From positions 3,600,001 through 3,664,000 of the forward strand of contig NZ_JBBOUU010000001.1 in the NCBI RefSeq assembly GCF_038006205.1: a stretch of DNA of 64,000 nucleotides, read 5' to 3'. The first letter of the stretch is position 1; each line of letters starts with the position of its first letter. Positions 1 to 8,577 of the stretch are shown here, piece after piece. The notes under the pieces were generated by a model that was not told the DNA's origin, made no database searches, and was given only the letters and a program-made list of their open reading frames with translations. Origin of the DNA: Solibacillus sp. FSL R7-0668. Lineage in GTDB: Bacteria > Bacillota > Bacilli > Bacillales_A > Planococcaceae. The position numbers and the translations under genes were made by a program.

Positions 1-1589
1 TTTTTCAGTTGTGCACGTGAAGTGAACTTTCCATTTTCACCGCGCATGCTTACGATATTTTCTGCCACTGTTTTCGATAAGCCCGATACATATTGAAGCA
101 ATGAAGCAGACGCTGTGTTTACATCTACGCCGACTTGGTTTACCGCTGTCTCTACAATAAATGTTAGGGACTCTGCTAGCTTTTTTTGTGATACGTCGTG
201 CTGATATTGTCCGACACCAACTGCTTTGGGTTCGATTTTTACTAATTCAGATAAAGGATCCTGCAAACGGCGCGCAATTGATACCGCACTACGCTGTTCC
301 ACTTGTAAGTCCGGGAATTCGGCACGGGCTACATCGGATGCTGAATAAACAGATGCACCGGCCTCATTGACGATTACATATGCAACTTGCTCATTTACTT
401 CTTTTAGCACTTCTGCGATAAATTGCTCAGTCTCGCGTGAAGCAGTCCCATTACCAATCGCGATAATGCTAATCGGGTACTTTTTCAATAATGCTTTAAT
501 CGTTGTTTTTGATTTTGTCGTATCAGATGTCGTATGCGGATAAATTACACCGATTTCGATCATCTTTCCTGTTTCATCCACTACTGCTAGTTTACAGCCT
601 GTTCGATAAGCCGGGTCCACACCTAATACCATTTTTCCGCGCATTGGTGGTTGTAATAATAAATTACGCAAGTTTTCCGAGAATATATGAATCGCCTGTG
701 TCTCACCTTTTTCCGTTAACTCTGAGCGTAATTCATTTTCGATAGATGGTTTAATTAAGCGTTTATAGCTATCTGTAATTGCGAGTGTAACTTGTTCGAC
801 AGATGGACCCACAAAATGATTCGGAATGAAATGCATCGCCATTTGGGCTGTCGCCTTCTCTATAGGTACATCAATTGATACACGGAGTATATCTTCTTTT
901 TCCCCTCGATTTACTGCTAACGTGCGGTGTGGGGCTATACGAGAAACGGGTTCTTCATATTCATAATACATTTCGAATACTTTTTTTTCGTCCTTCTCCG
1001 CATTTTTTACAGCTGTTACAAGCTTCCCTTCACGCCACGATAATTTTCGTAACTTTTCACGAATTGCGGCATCGTCTGCAAAATACTCTGCTAAAATATC
1101 CCGCGCACCTGCTAATGCATCATCTATCGTTGCAACCCCTTTTTCTTCATTAATAAAACCGGTAGCCAATTGGTCTAAGGATTGCTTTGTAAATTTTAAA
1201 ATTTGCTCTGCTAATGGCTCTAGCCCTCGCTCTTTGGCAATCGTGGCTTTCGTACGACGCTTTTGCTTAAATGGGCGATATAAATCTTCAACACGCTGTA
1301 ACACGGTCGCTGCTTGGATGGCTTGCTGTAATTCTTCTGTCAATTTCCCTTGCTCATCAATTAAGCGGAGGACTTCTTCTTTTCGTGTTTCTAATTGTTG
1401 TATGTAATGATAGCGATCTTCAATAGCTTTAATTTGCACTTCATCCAAAGAACCCGTAACTTCTTTTCGATAACGAGCAATGAACGGCACGGTGTTCCCT
1501 TCTGCCAATAAATCAATAACGGCTTGTGCCTGTTTTAACTGTACATTTACATCTTTTGCAATCATTTGTAGCATTTTCTTCTGTTCCAT
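1..1589 (-). CDS. tex: Tex-family S1 RNA-binding protein (5' part of gene, 3' end outside window)
   Basis: About 529 codons are visible on the minus strand; the Tex family is about 720 residues, so the C-terminal part with the S1 domain runs off the window start. The reading frame shows the Tex helix-hairpin-helix signature around VNQVGVDVNTASASLL close to the window edge and a basic N-terminal Tex-N segment (RPFKQKRRTKATIAKERGLEP). The ATG at 1589 is preceded by a good AAAGGAG site. Tex binds nucleic acid and in other bacteria affects transcription and toxin gene expression. In B. subtilis the homologue ydcI also lies downstream of sigB, but with rsbX and small genes in between; here tex follows the sigB terminator directly. 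Confidence 0.93.
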   Translation of the reverse strand, partial: MEQKKMLQMIAKDVNVQLKQAQAVIDLLAEGNTVPFIARYRKEVTGSLDEVQIKAIEDRYHYIQQLETRKEEVLRLIDEQGKLTEELQQAIQAATVLQRVEDLYRPFKQKRRTKATIAKERGLEPLAEQILKFTKQSLDQLATGFINEEKGVATIDDALAGARDILAEYFADDAAIREKLRKLSWREGKLVTAVKNAEKDEKKVFEMYYEYEEPVSRIAPHRTLAVNRGEKEDILRVSIDVPIEKATAQMAMHFIPNHFVGPSVEQVTLAITDSYKRLIKPSIENELRSELTEKGETQAIHIFSENLRNLLLQPPMRGKMVLGVDPAYRTGCKLAVVDETGKMIEIGVIYPHTTSDTTKSKTTIKALLKKYPISIIAIGNGTASRETEQFIAEVLKEVNEQVAYVIVNEAGASVYSASDVARAEFPDLQVEQRSAVSIARRLQDPLSELVKIEPKAVGVGQYQHDVSQKKLAESLTFIVETAVNQVGVDVNTASASLLQYVSGLSKTVAENIVSMRGENGKFTSRAQLK

Positions 1590-1672
1590 CGTGCCACTCC
1601 TTTTATGTTCGAACTCCTTTTAGTTTACCACTAACAAGCTGTAGCTACTCTTAAAAAACCACAATTTCACCA

Positions 1673-1708
1673 AACAAAAAGAGCCTACTATGCAAAAATA
1701 GTAGACTC
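1673..1708 (-). terminator. Intrinsic terminator of the rsb-sigB operon
   Basis: On the minus strand GAGTCTACTA and TAGTAGGCTC pair around a short loop and are followed by TTTTTG. It sits directly behind the sigB stop codon and before tex. Confidence 0.85.
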
Positions 1709-1715
1709 CAAACAT

Positions 1716-2501
1716 TTATATTGATACGCTGCCACTTGAAGAAATGGCATCTTGTAATTTTTGTATAGCCTTTCGTTGAATACGCGAAACATGCATTTGT
1801 GATATACCTAGTCGTTCAGCAGCTTCTTTTTGACTGAGCTGAGCTAAGTAGGTCAATTGAATAATTTGACGCTCACGTTCACTTAATATATTCATGGCCT
1901 CCGCTACAATCATACGACGATCGGTTACTTCATAGCCATCATCTTCTTTCCCAATGATATCAAATAAAGTAACCGTACTACCATCTGAATCGGATTCAAT
2001 CGAATGATCCATCGATAATGCTTGATAGCTACGCCCCATCTCCATTGCTTCAAGCACCGTTTCATCATTCACCTCTAAACGAGTAGCTATTTCACTTATC
2101 GAAGGTGAACGCTGTAATTCTATCGTTAATGCTTCTACTGCTGATTTAATACGGGGTCCAAGCTCTTTAATCCGTCTCGGTACATGAACATCCCATGTTT
2201 TGTCACGCAAGAAACGTTTAATTTCCCCAACAATGGTTGGAACGGCAAATGCCTCAAAGCTTCTTCCAAAAGCAGGATCAAATCGTCGAATCGCACCTAA
2301 TAAGCCAAGCATACCAACTTGTACTATATCATCATAATAAGATTTACCATGAGAATATTTGCGAGCAATTGATTCTACTAATTGTTGATAGTGCAGTACT
2401 AGGTTGGTTTGTGATTCTTCACTCGCATGCTCTTGATATTCTGCAATCCATTTTAGTACCTCTTCTTTTGATGCATTTCTAGGTAGTGATTCTTTCGACA
2501 T
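1716..2501 (-). CDS. sigB: RNA polymerase sigma factor SigB (general stress)
   Basis: 261 residues, the usual length of Bacillus SigB. Region 2 spans about residues 40-110 (YYDDIVQVGMLGLLGAIRRF, then VPTIVGEIKRFLRD and the VPRR motif typical of SigB/SigF). Region 3 follows and the region 4 helix-turn-helix (SQKEAAERLGISQMHVSRIQ) is near 220-245. The start overlaps the end of rsbW by 23 bases, as is usual for translational coupling of anti-sigma and sigma factor. It directs RNA polymerase to GTTTAA/GGGTAT promoters; three good matches occur in this window (before rsbV, the YtxH-like gene and a 33-aa ORF). No rsbX follows it. Confidence 0.97.
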   Translation of the reverse strand: MSKESLPRNASKEEVLKWIAEYQEHASEESQTNLVLHYQQLVESIARKYSHGKSYYDDIVQVGMLGLLGAIRRFDPAFGRSFEAFAVPTIVGEIKRFLRDKTWDVHVPRRIKELGPRIKSAVEALTIELQRSPSISEIATRLEVNDETVLEAMEMGRSYQALSMDHSIESDSDGSTVTLFDIIGKEDDGYEVTDRRMIVAEAMNILSERERQIIQLTYLAQLSQKEAAERLGISQMHVSRIQRKAIQKLQDAISSSGSVSI

Positions 2502-2949
2502 TCTCCCTCACCTGCTCTCTCGAGACATACTTAGTCATGAAAACAGTTACGCCGCCTTCATTATTTAATTGGACTTCATCCATTAAAGTTTCCATTAAAT
2601 AGATACCTAATCCACCTTCACGTAAAAGCGCCACGTTTTCATCCTCACTATATGGGCCAATCTTTGACTTTACTTCTTCAAAATTAAAGCTAACGCCGTA
2701 ATCCGCAACCATGATTTCTATCTTGTTCTCAAAAAGTGCACAGCCAATTACTACCTCTCCACTGTCACCTTTATACGCATGATGGACAACATTGGTTACA
2801 GCTTCACTTGCCGCAATTTTTAAATCCTCAATTTCGTCATAAGTGAATCCAACACGCACAGCTAGACCGGAAACCATCAAGCGAATGACACTTACATATT
2901 GCGGTTTAGCGGGTACTCGGATTTCGATATAATCAAATGCTTTCATCAT
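2479..2949 (-). CDS. rsbW: Anti-sigma-B factor / serine kinase RsbW
   Basis: 156-residue GHKL ATPase-fold protein. The N-box contains E49 and N53 (EAVTNVVHH), and the G-rich lid (GGLGIYLMETLMDEV) is near residues 112-126. RsbW holds SigB inactive and phosphorylates RsbV on its STAS serine. The start overlaps the rsbV stop in an ATGA arrangement and the end overlaps sigB, so the three genes are translationally coupled. Confidence 0.97.
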   Translation of the reverse strand: MMKAFDYIEIRVPAKPQYVSVIRLMVSGLAVRVGFTYDEIEDLKIAASEAVTNVVHHAYKGDSGEVVIGCALFENKIEIMVADYGVSFNFEEVKSKIGPYSEDENVALLREGGLGIYLMETLMDEVQLNNEGGVTVFMTKYVSREQVRENVERITT

Positions 2950-3278
2950 TTCAATTCCAGCTCCTCGTCGGTCTCAATACTCATTAATTCACTTAATCCT
3001 GTAATCTCAAATAAGCGTACTAAACGACTGGACAAATTCACTAATTTTAACGATGCATTTTCACGTATTACCTTTTTGTAGAATGCGACAAAAATCCCTA
3101 AGCCGGTACTATCCATATAGTTCACTTTTGATAAATCTAGCTCAATCTTTCGCCCTTCTACAATGCGAACAGTTTCCAATTCTTCACGCAATACAGGTGC
3201 TGTAAACGTGTCGATTTCGCCTTCGATATAACCACGTAGCACATTTCCATCTTCTCTAAACTGAACATTGACATTCAT
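2946..3278 (-). CDS. rsbV: Anti-anti-sigma factor RsbV (STAS domain)
   Basis: 110 residues, a single STAS domain. The phospho-acceptor motif NYMDSTGLG gives Ser57, matching Ser56 of B. subtilis RsbV. Unphosphorylated RsbV binds RsbW and frees SigB; RsbU reactivates RsbV by dephosphorylation. It is the first gene after the internal SigB promoter at 3313-3337, so rsbV, rsbW and sigB should be amplified by SigB itself. Confidence 0.97.
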   Translation of the reverse strand: MNVNVQFREDGNVLRGYIEGEIDTFTAPVLREELETVRIVEGRKIELDLSKVNYMDSTGLGIFVAFYKKVIRENASLKLVNLSSRLVRLFEITGLSELMSIETDEELELK

Positions 3279-3312
3279 TATTAGACACCTCCATCTACTA
3301 AACTATAGTAAG

Positions 3313-3337
3313 TTACCCTTATCTCATAAAGTTAAAC
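3313..3337 (-). promoter_or_regulatory. SigB-dependent promoter before rsbV
   Basis: Minus strand reads GTTTAA (3337-3332), 13 bases, GGGTAA (3318-3313), close to the SigB consensus GTTTAA-N12/15-GGGTAT. It lies in the rsbU-rsbV gap, with a transcript start expected near 3306, about 28 bases before the rsbV ATG. This is the same autoregulatory position as in B. subtilis. Confidence 0.88.
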
Positions 3338-3349
3338 CTATTTTTGGAA

Positions 3350-4345
3350 TTATTTTTTAAAAATAACGACCGTAAAATCATCTTCTAAGTCAAACTCTGG
3401 CATGGATTTTAAATAACTGTACATTTGCTCACACATTTTTTGTGCTGATAGATGGTTATATTTTAAGGCTAAATTTTTTATAACATCTCGCGGATCCAAC
3501 TCACCCTGCTTGCGGAAATCTGTCACACCATCTGTCATCATTAATATAAAGTCATTTTTTTTCATTTCAATTTCATATTGAGGGTACTTCACTTCAGGCA
3601 TTACACCTAATAGCAACCCTTTAGACTCTAAATCATAAAAACTTTGCTTGCTTGCACAATAGTAAATTGCCGGCTCATGTCCAGCAGAACCATATGTAAA
3701 TTGACTGCTTTCAACTTCATACGTGCCATAAAACATCGAGACAAACATACTATCATCTACGCTTTTTTCAATGATGCGATTTAAAACTTCTAATATATAA
3801 GATGGCTCATTTGTTGCATACTCTAATGTATCCAAGCCATACTTCACCATCGACATACAGAGTGCTGCGGGTACACCCTTGCCTACTACATCCGTCACTG
3901 CGACGCTAACATACTGTTCATCATCACTTAAGATATGTACATAATCACCATTCATTTTACGGATAGGAACGGATACCATACCAATATCGATGGCTTCGAT
4001 TTTTGGAACGGTTGTCCGAAGAAACATATCTTGAATTTTTGTCGCCACATTCATTTCAGTCCGTAATTCTTCTTGCTGTTCTAGCAAACTTTGATGCTCT
4101 TTTAGTGTCAGCCCAAAATGCACCATCACTTCAATTAAAAAATCAAAACTATTTGAAACATCGTCCGGCAAATTCCGATAAATTTCTTCGATTGCATGCT
4201 TATGGATATTAATCACTTCTTCAGGTGTTACCTTCTTCAGAATCAATTGTCGAATAAAATTTTGACCAATATATAAATTTCGTTCCGTTTGATTCTCTAA
4301 GTAATCAGATAATATTTTCTGATACTGAATTTGTAATTCTTTCAA
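3350..4345 (-). CDS. rsbU: PP2C-type serine phosphatase RsbU
   Basis: 331 residues. The first 85 or so form the helical RsbT-binding domain; residues from about 110 form a SpoIIE/PP2C phosphatase domain with the metal-binding motif DVVGKGVPAALCMSM and the later MMTDGVTD motif. RsbU dephosphorylates RsbV-P once RsbT binds its N-terminus. It follows rsbT after 13 bases. Confidence 0.95.
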   Translation of the reverse strand: MKELQIQYQKILSDYLENQTERNLYIGQNFIRQLILKKVTPEEVINIHKHAIEEIYRNLPDDVSNSFDFLIEVMVHFGLTLKEHQSLLEQQEELRTEMNVATKIQDMFLRTTVPKIEAIDIGMVSVPIRKMNGDYVHILSDDEQYVSVAVTDVVGKGVPAALCMSMVKYGLDTLEYATNEPSYILEVLNRIIEKSVDDSMFVSMFYGTYEVESSQFTYGSAGHEPAIYYCASKQSFYDLESKGLLLGVMPEVKYPQYEIEMKKNDFILMMTDGVTDFRKQGELDPRDVIKNLALKYNHLSAQKMCEQMYSYLKSMPEFDLEDDFTVVIFKK

Positions 4346-4358
4346 TCGTCATCACTTC

Positions 4359-4760
4359 CTATTGCATCCATTTTTCAATAACAACAATCGTTCCATTGCC
4401 TTCAGACGACTGAATATCCATTGAATCCATCAGCCTTTTGACGCCCGGTAAGCCTGCACCAAGTCCACCCGATGTAGAATAACCATCTTCCATCACTTTT
4501 TTTAAATTATTTATACCAGGACCTTTATCTTTAGCGACAATACGAATCCCAGTTTTATCGCCATTACTAATTTGTTCTATTGTTATTTCTCCTGCACGGG
4601 CATATAAATAAATATTTCGAGCAAGTTCACTTATTGCCGTCGTAATTCGAGCTTGGTCTACTACGCCAAAGCCTATAGCCTTTGCTTCGTTCCTTCCTAG
4701 TTGGCGTGCAGCTACAATATCCCATTCTGTTATGATCTCTACAGTAGACTTTGTATCCAT
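4359..4760 (-). CDS. rsbT: Switch serine/threonine kinase RsbT
   Basis: GHKL-type kinase of about 133 residues with TEWDIVAARQLGRNEAK, ARITTAISELARNIYLYA (N-box), DKGPGI and GLGAGLPGVKRLMD all intact. The reading frame is open back to 4814, but the GGAGG site lies only 4-8 bases before ATGs at 4763 and 4760 and the protein similarity starts there, so 4760 (or 4763) is chosen. In B. subtilis RsbT is held by RsbR/RsbS stressosomes; here neither gene is adjacent. RsbT is the first gene of the operon, behind the ndoA terminator, so it must have its own promoter in 4764-5050. Confidence 0.94.
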   Translation of the reverse strand: MDTKSTVEIITEWDIVAARQLGRNEAKAIGFGVVDQARITTAISELARNIYLYARAGEITIEQISNGDKTGIRIVAKDKGPGINNLKKVMEDGYSTSGGLGAGLPGVKRLMDSMDIQSSEGNGTIVVIEKWMQ

Positions 4761-4763
4761 CAT

Positions 4764-5050
4764 AGCGCCTCCAATTTCTTTAATATACTTCAAGAGAATC
4801 AACGAATAACCCAAATATTTTAAATTATCAATTAATTATATCAAACTTTGTCATTTTTTGCGTAACCAAATAGCAATAATTATAATTTTACAAAAATAGA
4901 CAACTCACTATTTCCATTTTAAAGCAAGATTCTAATTTTTACACTATTTAAAACTTGTTTATACTCAATTTCTCATTTAAATTCTATTTCTAGCATATTT
5001 CTATTCGTATTGTCGAAAGCTATAGAGCTCCACATCCATTTTTTTATCTA
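4764..5050. other. AT-rich intergenic region where rsbR and rsbS would be expected
   Basis: About 290 bases between rsbT and the ndoA terminator. No STAS-like reading frame or remnant can be seen on either strand. It must contain the housekeeping promoter of the rsbT operon; TATAAT-like hexamers occur on the minus strand at 4840-4835 and 4884-4879, but neither has a convincing -35 box. Confidence 0.6.
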
Positions 5051-5054
5051 TTAA

Positions 5055-5090
5055 AAAACACCGAAACAATTATGTTCCGATGTTTTTTTA
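5055..5090 (-). terminator. Intrinsic terminator after ndoA
   Basis: Minus-strand RNA can form an 11-bp stem (AACATCGGAAC with GTTTCGGTGTT, two G-U pairs) followed by TTTTTTAA. The plus strand would have A-C mismatches, so it acts on the minus strand and separates the ndoA transcript from rsbT. Confidence 0.82.
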
Positions 5091-5094
5091 TGTA

Positions 5095-5445
5095 TTAAAA
5101 TTTTACAAGTCCTAAACTAATATTAAGTGCAATATCCACTTCATGCATTAATTTGGCATCTAGCTGCGTAATTCGATCTGTTAATCGAGATTTATCAATA
5201 GTACGCAATTGCTCAAGCAAAATTACAGAATCGCGTTCAAATCCATACTTTTTGGCATCGATTTCAACATGGGTAGGTAATTTTGCTTTTTGAATTTGCG
5301 CAGTAATTGCAGCGATAATGACTGTTGGACTAAAACGATTACCTATATCATTTTGAATAATAAGGACTGGTCTTGTACCACCTTGTTCTGAACCTATAAC
5401 CGGTGATAAATCGGCAAAAAAAACGTCTCCACGTTTTACAATCAA
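5095..5445 (-). CDS. ndoA: Type II toxin NdoA/EndoA (MazF family mRNA endoribonuclease)
   Basis: 116 residues, identical in length to B. subtilis EndoA, with the characteristic start [20 protein letters not shown] and the [13 protein letters not shown] segment. MazF-family toxins cut single-stranded mRNA at short motifs (UACAU for the Bacillus enzyme) and are neutralised by the upstream antitoxin. It follows ndoAI after 14 bases. The pair next to alr and the sigB locus is the conserved Bacillales arrangement. Confidence 0.97.
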   Translation of the reverse strand: MIVKRGDVFFADLSPVIGSEQGGTRPVLIIQNDIGNRFSPTVIIAAITAQIQKAKLPTHVEIDAKKYGFERDSVILLEQLRTIDKSRLTDRITQLDAKLMHEVDIALNISLGLVKF

Positions 5446-5459
5446 ATTGTCATCCCCCG

Positions 5460-5741
5460 CTAACGAGACGCTCCACCATATGTTTGATCCGCTTCATATT
5501 CTGCATGTAAGCATTCACTACAAATTGTCAGATTAATTTGCGACATTTCCACATAGCCTTTCATTAAAGCTTCCCGTATTTGATTTGGTTGCATATGCTT
5601 TGTATATTCCTTAGCCGCTAAATACGAAATCATATCACGATTATTTGTATCGCGACCTAACTTTCTCTCAAATTGCACAATTAACTCGTTTGGATAATTA
5701 AACACTACTTCTTCTACATTGACAATATCTTTTGTGTACAA
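5460..5741 (-). CDS. ndoAI: Antitoxin NdoAI (ribbon-helix-helix), TTG start
   Basis: The frame opens at an ATG at 5774, but no ribosome site precedes that codon and an extended -10 box (TGTTAGAAT, 5786-5778) puts the transcript start at about 5771, so that ATG would lie at the very 5' end. The TTG at 5741 has GGAGG eight bases upstream and gives 93 residues, the length of B. subtilis EndoAI. The C-terminus ([17 protein letters not shown]) matches the toxin-binding tail of EndoAI, while the N-terminal DNA-binding half is diverged. It neutralises NdoA. Confidence 0.88.
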   Translation of the reverse strand: MYTKDIVNVEEVVFNYPNELIVQFERKLGRDTNNRDMISYLAAKEYTKHMQPNQIREALMKGYVEMSQINLTICSECLHAEYEADQTYGGASR

Positions 5742-5777
5742 AACAAGCACCTCCACCGAACATCCCATTTCCATATC

Positions 5778-5786
5778 ATTCTAACA
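5778..5786 (-). promoter_or_regulatory. Extended -10 promoter element of ndoAI-ndoA
   Basis: TGTTAGAAT on the minus strand (TGn plus a -10 hexamer). The -35 region is poor. It fits the TTG start of ndoAI 37 bases downstream. Confidence 0.5.
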
Positions 5787-5907
5787 TTGAATGATTGCGA
5801 AGAAAAGACAAGAAAGTAAAAAAACTTACAATTCTCGCGATGGTCATGACAAATAAGTGAAAGTACTTGCTTTAATCTACAATTTTTCGACAAAGCTCAT
5901 CGTACAA

Positions 5908-7035
5908 TTACTGATATTTTCTAGGAACTCGAGCCGTAATGACACAAGGCACTTCATAGTTGATGGTCTCTAACTTATTTGCCCAATCATCTAATGTAAT
6001 TTCCTCTTGGCCTTGACGTCCAATTAATACAACAGGCTCTCCAATATTATATGCTTTTGGTAATAAAATCATACTTTGATCCATACAAATTCGTCCAATA
6101 ATTTTAGCACGCTCGCCACCTACAAGTACCTCTTGCCCACCAAGCTTACGAAGCATACCATCTGCATAACCAATCGGAATTGTCCCAACATAAATATCTT
6201 CTTGTGCGGTAAATGTCGCACCATACCCCACAGATTGCCCTGCTTGAAGCGGTTTTACATGAACTAACTCTGTTTGTAACGAAAATGCCGGCTGAATTGG
6301 AAACGGTAAAATTTCTCCAACATATGATGAAGGAAGTAAACCGTACATTGAAATACCAAATCTTACAGCATCATATTGTAAAGATATATCTTTAACTAAT
6401 GCGGTTGCGGTATTAGCTACATGTACAAGTCTTGGCTTCGACGGCAATGCCGCCAATAATTCCTTAAACAAGGACACTTGGTTATCAAAGTACAAAGAAT
6501 CTTCCTCATCAGCCGTTGCAAAATGCGTAAAAATGCCATCGACAATGAAATGCGGTGAATCGGTAATCATTTGGTATAAGGGAATAAGCTCCTCTTTTGA
6601 AGTTACTCCAATGCGCCCCATACCCGAGTCGACCTTAATGTGTAACTTCACTGGTTGTGCCTGCGGTAAATAGCTAGCCGCATATTTTATCCAATCTGTT
6701 GAAAAAACAGTCAGGGTAATATTTTCCTTTGCAGCGTATGGAATAAAATTCGGTGGTGTTGCACCTAGTATTAATATATCAATTTCCGGGAAATGTGCTC
6801 TCATATGTACTGCTTCATCTGGTGTGGCAACCGCGAGCATTGTTGCCCCCGCTTCAATTGCCGCTGCTGCTACCTCTACGTCACCATGGCCATATGCATT
6901 TGCCTTTACAACGGCAATAATTTGCACATTTTTTTGGAGATGCTGGCGCAATGACGCAACATTTTGCTTGATCGCTTGTAAATTAATTATTGCTTCTGTA
7001 GGTCGATAATTCGTTTGAATATCCATCGTTAACAT
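5908..7035 (-). CDS. alr: Alanine racemase
   Basis: Up to 375 residues of a fold-type III PLP enzyme that interconverts L- and D-alanine for peptidoglycan. The PLP lysine motif VVKANAYGHGD places the lysine at residue 44 (or 41 from the second ATG). The C-terminal half shows SVGYGATFTA and GRICMDQSM. The ATG at 7035 overlaps a GAGGGTA site at only 2 bases; the ATG at 7026 is about 12 bases from it, so the start remains open between the two. It follows the lipoprotein gene after 37 bases and precedes ndoAI, as in B. subtilis. Confidence 0.95.
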   Translation of the reverse strand: MLTMDIQTNYRPTEAIINLQAIKQNVASLRQHLQKNVQIIAVVKANAYGHGDVEVAAAAIEAGATMLAVATPDEAVHMRAHFPEIDILILGATPPNFIPYAAKENITLTVFSTDWIKYAASYLPQAQPVKLHIKVDSGMGRIGVTSKEELIPLYQMITDSPHFIVDGIFTHFATADEEDSLYFDNQVSLFKELLAALPSKPRLVHVANTATALVKDISLQYDAVRFGISMYGLLPSSYVGEILPFPIQPAFSLQTELVHVKPLQAGQSVGYGATFTAQEDIYVGTIPIGYADGMLRKLGGQEVLVGGERAKIIGRICMDQSMILLPKAYNIGEPVVLIGRQGQEEITLDDWANKLETINYEVPCVITARVPRKYQ

Positions 7036-7072
7036 TACCCTCTTTTTGTAAATTTAAACATATACTTATAAA

Positions 7073-8071
7073 CTATTTTTGACTACCTTCTTGAACACTT
7101 GCCGCTACTTCTAATAGCTCTTCTTTTGTCAACTTTGTTGATGCAATGAAGAATGACATGCCATCTTTGTCCCATTGAATAGAATGCTCTGTAATCGCAC
7201 CGATTGTATCTCCTAAATCAGCCGGATCCCCTGTAGAAAACACAGGTAGCATACTTTCATTATAATTGATTGGCTGTTGCATCATCGTATATGGCTTTTC
7301 CCCTTCAAACGTTAAAATGACACGTGAGCTTCCATTATCCTGCACTTCGTACTCATCCGTTAATTTTGTATGAGCCCAATCGACTGTTGGATAATAAACT
7401 TTGAACTCTGTGTTAACTATATCGGCACTAGCTGCCTTTTTTTCCTCATTTTCCGAAAATTTTTCTACCGCATATTCTTCCGCCTTATGATGTGCACCTA
7501 AATTGATGTCTTTAAATTGAATAACGACTTGTTCCTGCAGCTCTCCGTCTAGCACACTCACTTTTGTTGGCAACATCGTCTTTTTGTTGATCGAAATTTG
7601 TTGAACTGGTAATGCTGTACGATCGACATTTCGTGTAGCTAGCTCAAATATAAAGTTTTCTTCATCTTCTGTCATCACTACATTTTTATCTGCCAATAAA
7701 TCTTCTGCTAAAGCACCAATTAAATACCCTTGACTATTTTGCTTCGGCCATTCACTTTGAAACTTATGTGTCTTACGTAGTGCTGGGGTTACGACAAATA
7801 CCCCTTCTTCATTGCGAACAATTAACTGCTGCTCTGTCTCACCTTGTGGATTAACCGATACACGGTAAAAATCCGGTTTCGTATGCCATACATTGACATC
7901 ATAAATTCTCGGCTCGTTTCCTGTTCGAACTTCCATAGATGCTGTTAGTTCGTAGCCTTTTGGATCATTCCACTTTTTATTGACATCTTCAATCACTTCT
8001 TCCTGCGTCACTTTTCCACAAGCCGCTAAAAAAATACAAAATGCGACAACTACGAGCAATCGAATGTTCAA
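7073..8071 (-). CDS. LolA-like lipoprotein (B. subtilis YdcC family)
   Basis: 332 residues with a lipoprotein signal peptide; the lipobox LAAC puts the lipidated cysteine at residue 18. The body resembles YdcC of B. subtilis, whose fold is like the LolA lipoprotein carrier. Gene order acpS-ydcC-alr is conserved. Its molecular role is not established; relatives are linked to sporulation. Confidence 0.85.
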   Translation of the reverse strand: MNIRLLVVVAFCIFLAACGKVTQEEVIEDVNKKWNDPKGYELTASMEVRTGNEPRIYDVNVWHTKPDFYRVSVNPQGETEQQLIVRNEEGVFVVTPALRKTHKFQSEWPKQNSQGYLIGALAEDLLADKNVVMTEDEENFIFELATRNVDRTALPVQQISINKKTMLPTKVSVLDGELQEQVVIQFKDINLGAHHKAEEYAVEKFSENEEKKAASADIVNTEFKVYYPTVDWAHTKLTDEYEVQDNGSSRVILTFEGEKPYTMMQQPINYNESMLPVFSTGDPADLGDTIGAITEHSIQWDKDGMSFFIASTKLTKEELLEVAASVQEGSQK

Positions 8072-8137
8072 TGCTCCACCCTTTCCTTCATCTGTTCTCG
8101 ATAAAACAGCATATGAAAGAAAGAAGGCATGTATGTA

Positions 8138-8491
8138 TTATTGCATTAAGATTACTTGCGCAGCAGCTGTTGTTTTCGTATGTGTAATGGATATAAAGCC
8201 ATTTACTTGTTCCCCATCAAAGAAGAGTAGCGGCTTACCGACTTCATCTTTTAATATTTCGATTTGCATCAGCTCGCAGCCCTTTCCAATTCCTGTTCCA
8301 TTTGCTTTTGCGTATGCCTCTTTCGCAGCAAATCGCCCCGCTAAAAATTCAACTTTGCGTGCATGCGAAAGTGCCTCAAAAATAGTTCGTTCTCTTACCG
8401 TCAAAATGCGTTCGACAAATTTAGTTGAGCGTAACATCATTTTTTCGATACGTTCTAATTCGATTAAGTCTAATCCAATTCCTTTAATCAT
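8138..8491 (-). CDS. acpS: Holo-[acyl-carrier-protein] synthase
   Basis: The frame is open to 8527, but GGGAGA lies eight bases before the ATG at 8491, where the family start MIKGIGLDLIELERI begins, giving 117 residues. AcpS transfers 4'-phosphopantetheine from CoA to ACP for fatty-acid synthesis. Conserved motifs are GLDLIELERI near the N-terminus and FLAGRFAAKEAYAKANGTGI. It lies 66 bases before the YdcC-like gene and is divergent from the rhomboid gene. Confidence 0.95.
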   Translation of the reverse strand: MIKGIGLDLIELERIEKMMLRSTKFVERILTVRERTIFEALSHARKVEFLAGRFAAKEAYAKANGTGIGKGCELMQIEILKDEVGKPLLFFDGEQVNGFISITHTKTTAAAQVILMQ

Positions 8492-8529
8492 TTGAAGGCT
8501 CTCCCTTTCTTTTACGTAATATTCCAATG

Positions 8530-8535
8530 TATAAT
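8530..8535 (+). promoter_or_regulatory. -10 box of the rhomboid gene
   Basis: A perfect TATAAT 43 bases before the start codon; no strong -35 hexamer is seen. Confidence 0.45.
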
Positions 8536-8577
8536 GAAAATAATTCGTTTTTTTATAGGACGTTATCGAGGTGAAAT

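Noticed and set aside
7035-7059. SigB-like GTTTAA-N13-GGGTAA on the minus strand at the alr start
   Set aside because: The GGGTAA is the alr ribosome site plus the A of ATG; transcription from it would start at or after the start codon and lose that site. Most likely coincidence, though a leaderless RNA is not excluded.
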